A stretch of DNA of 64,000 bases from NCBI GenBank assembly GCA_965227145.1, contig OZ245730.1, positions 558,001 to 622,000 of the forward strand. Reading direction: 5' to 3'. The DNA comes from JACKAQ01 sp965227145. Lineage in GTDB: Bacteria > Calditrichota > Calditrichia > RBG-13-44-9 > J075. Position 1 is the first letter of the stretch. Every line of letters starts with the position of its first letter. Below are positions 61,687 through 64,000 of the stretch, piece after piece. The notes under the pieces were generated by a model that was not told the origin of the DNA, made no database searches, and was given only the letters and a program-made list of their open reading frames with translations. The translations under genes and the position numbers were made by a program.

Positions 61687-62628
61687 TTATCGTTTTTCCA
61701 ATAAATCTTGCAAAACGCCGAGCAGGTTGGGTAACTGGGGTTTGGAAATCTGGAAATCCGCACCAACAGATTTTCCTTTGTGCAGCGATTCCGGGGTGAT
61801 CATCGATGAAAAAATAATCACCGGTAATTTGTTCAAAACAGGATTTTCTTTCACTTGTTTTGTCAGCGAGTAACCGTCCATTTTGGGCATTTCAATGTCG
61901 GTAATAACCAGATCGATATGTTTTGAAAGCGCCTCCGGAGAATCCGCTAACTCAGAAAATTCCAGCAATTTATCCATCGCCGATCGCCCGTTGGTAAATT
62001 CCAGCACATTGAATCCGGCATTTTTGACGCGATCAACAATCATGTGCCGGATCATCGGCGAATCTTCCGCAACCAGAATGGTTTTGTTTTGACCAAATTT
62101 GGCGAGTTCATCTTTGTTAAATTTGATGCCGAGTTGCGGGCGGATCATCGCGATAATTTTTTCGATGTCCAGCATCATAATAATGCGGTCTTCGCGTTTG
62201 ATCACGCCAACCACGGTCGAATTTTCGGTGGCAATTTGATGGATCGTATCCGGCGTTTCAACCTGCTCCCACGAAAGCCGGTGAATTTGCCGGACATCGT
62301 GCACCAAAAAACCAACCTGAACGCTGTTAAATTTGGAAATGATCAGCTTTTTGCGTTCGAGCGGTTGTTCGTAATTGAACAGCCATTGCGCTAAATCCAG
62401 CACCGGCGTTAGTTGGTCGCGTAAATTAATGATGCCCAGCATTCCGCGAGGCAATTTCGGTAAGGTGGTAATTTCCGGAACGCGAATGATTTCGCGCACT
62501 TTTGCGACGTTAATCCCAAATGCCTGAGAGTTCATTTTCCCATCGCCATCGGGAAATTCGACATAAAATTCGATAATTTCTAATTCATTGGTTCCTGTTT
62601 CTAACAGAATATCGGTTTGATAAGACAT
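61687..62628 (-). CDS. cheV: CheV-type chemotaxis coupling protein (CheW-receiver fusion)
   Basis: This 313-residue protein has a CheW domain (about 10-165; FGINVAKVREIIRVP and GMLGIINLRDQLTPVLDL) and a receiver domain (ILVAEDSPMIRHMI, phospho-acceptor Asp in DLVITDIEMPKMDG, Lys in FQISKPQ). CheV links chemoreceptors to the CheA kinase and tunes signalling by its own phosphorylation. The ATG at 62626-62628 is preferred to the upstream one because GGGAG lies in front. No other chemotaxis gene is nearby. Confidence 0.92.
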   Translation of the reverse strand: MSYQTDILLETGTNELEIIEFYVEFPDGDGKMNSQAFGINVAKVREIIRVPEITTLPKLPRGMLGIINLRDQLTPVLDLAQWLFNYEQPLERKKLIISKFNSVQVGFLVHDVRQIHRLSWEQVETPDTIHQIATENSTVVGVIKREDRIIMMLDIEKIIAMIRPQLGIKFNKDELAKFGQNKTILVAEDSPMIRHMIVDRVKNAGFNVLEFTNGRSAMDKLLEFSELADSPEALSKHIDLVITDIEMPKMDGYSLTKQVKENPVLNKLPVIIFSSMITPESLHKGKSVGADFQISKPQLPNLLGVLQDLLEKR

Positions 62629-62756
62629 TTTAACACTCCCTGTGTTCAAATGGTTTTTCCCTAACCTGCAGATCCGCAAACTTCGATCCCTTCAATGTTC
62701 AACTATCGGCAGGACAATGGCTAATTTAGACGCATTTTCCAAAATTTAATGTTTTC

Positions 62757-63956
62757 TCATTTCCCAAAAATATTCTGCGATTTAAGTTCGGCAATTTTTT
62801 CCGGGGAGAAGCCGAGAAATTCCCGCAAAACGGCGCTGCCATTTTGATTCAAATGCGGTGGCGGGGACAGCTCAATTTTTTGCGATTCATCAAATTCGAT
62901 GGCGATGCTGCGAACGCCGGTGAGCGATTGCCCCTGCGGTGTCGCGCCGTGGAGGAGCAGCTCCTTCCCCTGCGGTTGTTCGAATACTTCGGGCATCGAT
63001 AAAATGCCGCCGGCCGGCACTTTGCGCTGCTGCAAATCGGGTAACAGCACTTCGCTGTTGAATTTGGCTATCAGTTCTTCCAACCTGCGATTGACTTCCG
63101 CACGATTGGTAACACGCGCCGCATTGGTGGAAAATTCCGGCATTCCGGCAATTTCCGGGCAATTCAGCGCGCTGCACAATTGTCGAAACTGGGCGTCGTT
63201 GCCAACGCCGAGTATGATGGTTTTTCCGTCTGCCGTGTTGAACATGCTGCCATACGGCACGATGTTGGGATGTTCCGAACCCATTCGCTGCGGAATATGC
63301 CCGCCGGTGAGCCAATTCGTTGCCTGATTTGCCAGCGACGCGATGCCGGATTTTAGCAGTGAAGCTTGCACGAGCTGCCCTTCTCCGGTTTGCTGTTGTT
63401 GCAAAAGCGCCAGCAAAATTCCTTCTTTCAATTGATGCGCTGCGAGGATGTCAATTAACGCAACCGGCATTTTTACGGGCGGGCCATCGGGCATTCCGTT
63501 CATGAAAATAAAGCCGCTGGCAGCCTGTAAAATGGCGTCGTAGCCTGTCCGGCTGTCCGTTTTTCCGTAACCGGTAATTTGGGCGTAGATGATTTTGGGG
63601 TTGACAGCCGCGAGCGTTGGGTAATCCATCTGCAATTTTTCTGCGTCGCCGGGTTTGTAGCTGGCGATAATTATATCCGCTTTTTGAACAAGTGACAGCA
63701 CAATTGCGTGGCCCTCATCCGTGCCGATATCCACCGCCACCGATTCTTTGCCCCAATTAACCGCGGTAAAATAGCTGGAAATATCCGAACCGGTTGGTTC
63801 GGTTGGCAATTTCCAGCTTCGGGTTACATCGCCGCCCGTTCGCGGATTTTCAATTTTGATCACCCGCGCGCCAAGTTCGGCAAAAAACATCCCGACCGCC
63901 GGTCCCGCCAGCACATTTGCCAATTCCAGCACTAACAAATTTTCAAATATTTTCAT
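62757..63956 (-). CDS. CaiB/BaiF-family (family III) CoA-transferase
   Basis: This 399-residue protein matches family III CoA-transferases, which move CoA between carboxylic acids such as carnitine, formyl/oxalyl or succinate and mesaconate. The N-terminus is typical (LVLELANVLAGPAVGMFFAELGARVIKIENP), and the catalytic Asp should be that in GYDAILQAASG. The substrate cannot be told. Its ATG overlaps the stop of an upstream gene (ATGA), so it belongs to an operon that continues beyond the window. Length is normal. Confidence 0.9.
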   Translation of the reverse strand: MKIFENLLVLELANVLAGPAVGMFFAELGARVIKIENPRTGGDVTRSWKLPTEPTGSDISSYFTAVNWGKESVAVDIGTDEGHAIVLSLVQKADIIIASYKPGDAEKLQMDYPTLAAVNPKIIYAQITGYGKTDSRTGYDAILQAASGFIFMNGMPDGPPVKMPVALIDILAAHQLKEGILLALLQQQQTGEGQLVQASLLKSGIASLANQATNWLTGGHIPQRMGSEHPNIVPYGSMFNTADGKTIILGVGNDAQFRQLCSALNCPEIAGMPEFSTNAARVTNRAEVNRRLEELIAKFNSEVLLPDLQQRKVPAGGILSMPEVFEQPQGKELLLHGATPQGQSLTGVRSIAIEFDESQKIELSPPPHLNQNGSAVLREFLGFSPEKIAELKSQNIFGK

Positions 63957-64000
63957 TTTCCGATCCTGTTTTCCACGCCAAATTTCTGCTCAAATTCGTA
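63953..64000 (-). CDS. C-terminal end of an upstream gene (partial)
   Basis: The minus strand is open from the window edge and reads YEFEQKFGVENRIGK before a TGA that overlaps the CoA-transferase ATG. Only 15 residues are visible, so the family is unknown; by coupling it should act in the same pathway. Confidence 0.6.
   Translation of the reverse strand, partial: YEFEQKFGVENRIGK

Overview
The window looks like a chromosome segment from a Gram-negative bacterium of the FCB group, most probably a Calditrichota-like lineage. Two secreted proteins end in a type IX-style sorting domain with the NYPNPFNP motif (28041-31844 and 52286-53266). Other hints are a PrkA/YeaH/SpoVR operon, FG-GAP proteins, lipoproteins and coding DNA of middling GC. 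No rRNA, tRNA, CRISPR array or intact insertion sequence was seen. The lineage is an inference from these families, not a database result.

Layout. (1) 1-6903: the end of a sugar ABC transporter (two permeases and a lipoprotein binding protein), run straight into four different ADP-ribosylglycohydrolase-family genes, one of which has lost its metal-binding acids. (2) 7047-12425: a Na+/Ca2+ exchanger, then a succinyl/citryl-CoA-synthetase-like pair whose beta subunit has an eight-cysteine ferredoxin tail, a short citrate-synthase-fold gene (citryl-CoA-lyase-like) and an exported esterase. (3) 12681-15158: a small outer-membrane barrel protein and a nitrosative-stress operon (Ric, Rrf2 regulator, DGC protein). 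(4) 15622-31844: an odd sigma-54 activator, a beta-propeller sensor kinase with its NtrC-type regulator, two matching palindromes plus a near-perfect sigma-54 promoter, and then a same-strand run of envelope and secreted genes (small membrane protein, CsgG-like, a two-TM protein, DUF6232, a broken lipoprotein, a beta-helix protein, a giant lipase). (5) 32061-43496: hypotheticals, an AEC transporter, a 1450-residue HHH/papain-fold protein, a sigma-like gene with a slippery A10 tract, and a NarL-type two-component pair. (6) 44049-53266: a 1300-residue GH13-like enzyme, a cysteine-rich protein, a Cys/Met PLP enzyme, NhaC and a sorted DNRLRE protein. (7) 53386-64000: the PrkA-YeaH-SpoVR stress operon, a mitochondrial-type citrate synthase, a lipoprotein, CheV and a CaiB-family CoA-transferase.

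The most interesting logic is in region 4. A periplasmic FG-GAP sensor kinase and a complete NtrC-like activator are followed directly by two copies of a 20-bp dyad, a TTGGCA-N6-TTGCA promoter and a structured leader, all pointing into the secreted-protein run. This reads as a self-contained sensory circuit for remodelling the cell surface. Intergenic spaces also carry several families of short inverted repeats of a kind scattered through environmental bacterial genomes; one of them creates a false N-terminal extension on the CoA-ligase beta gene.
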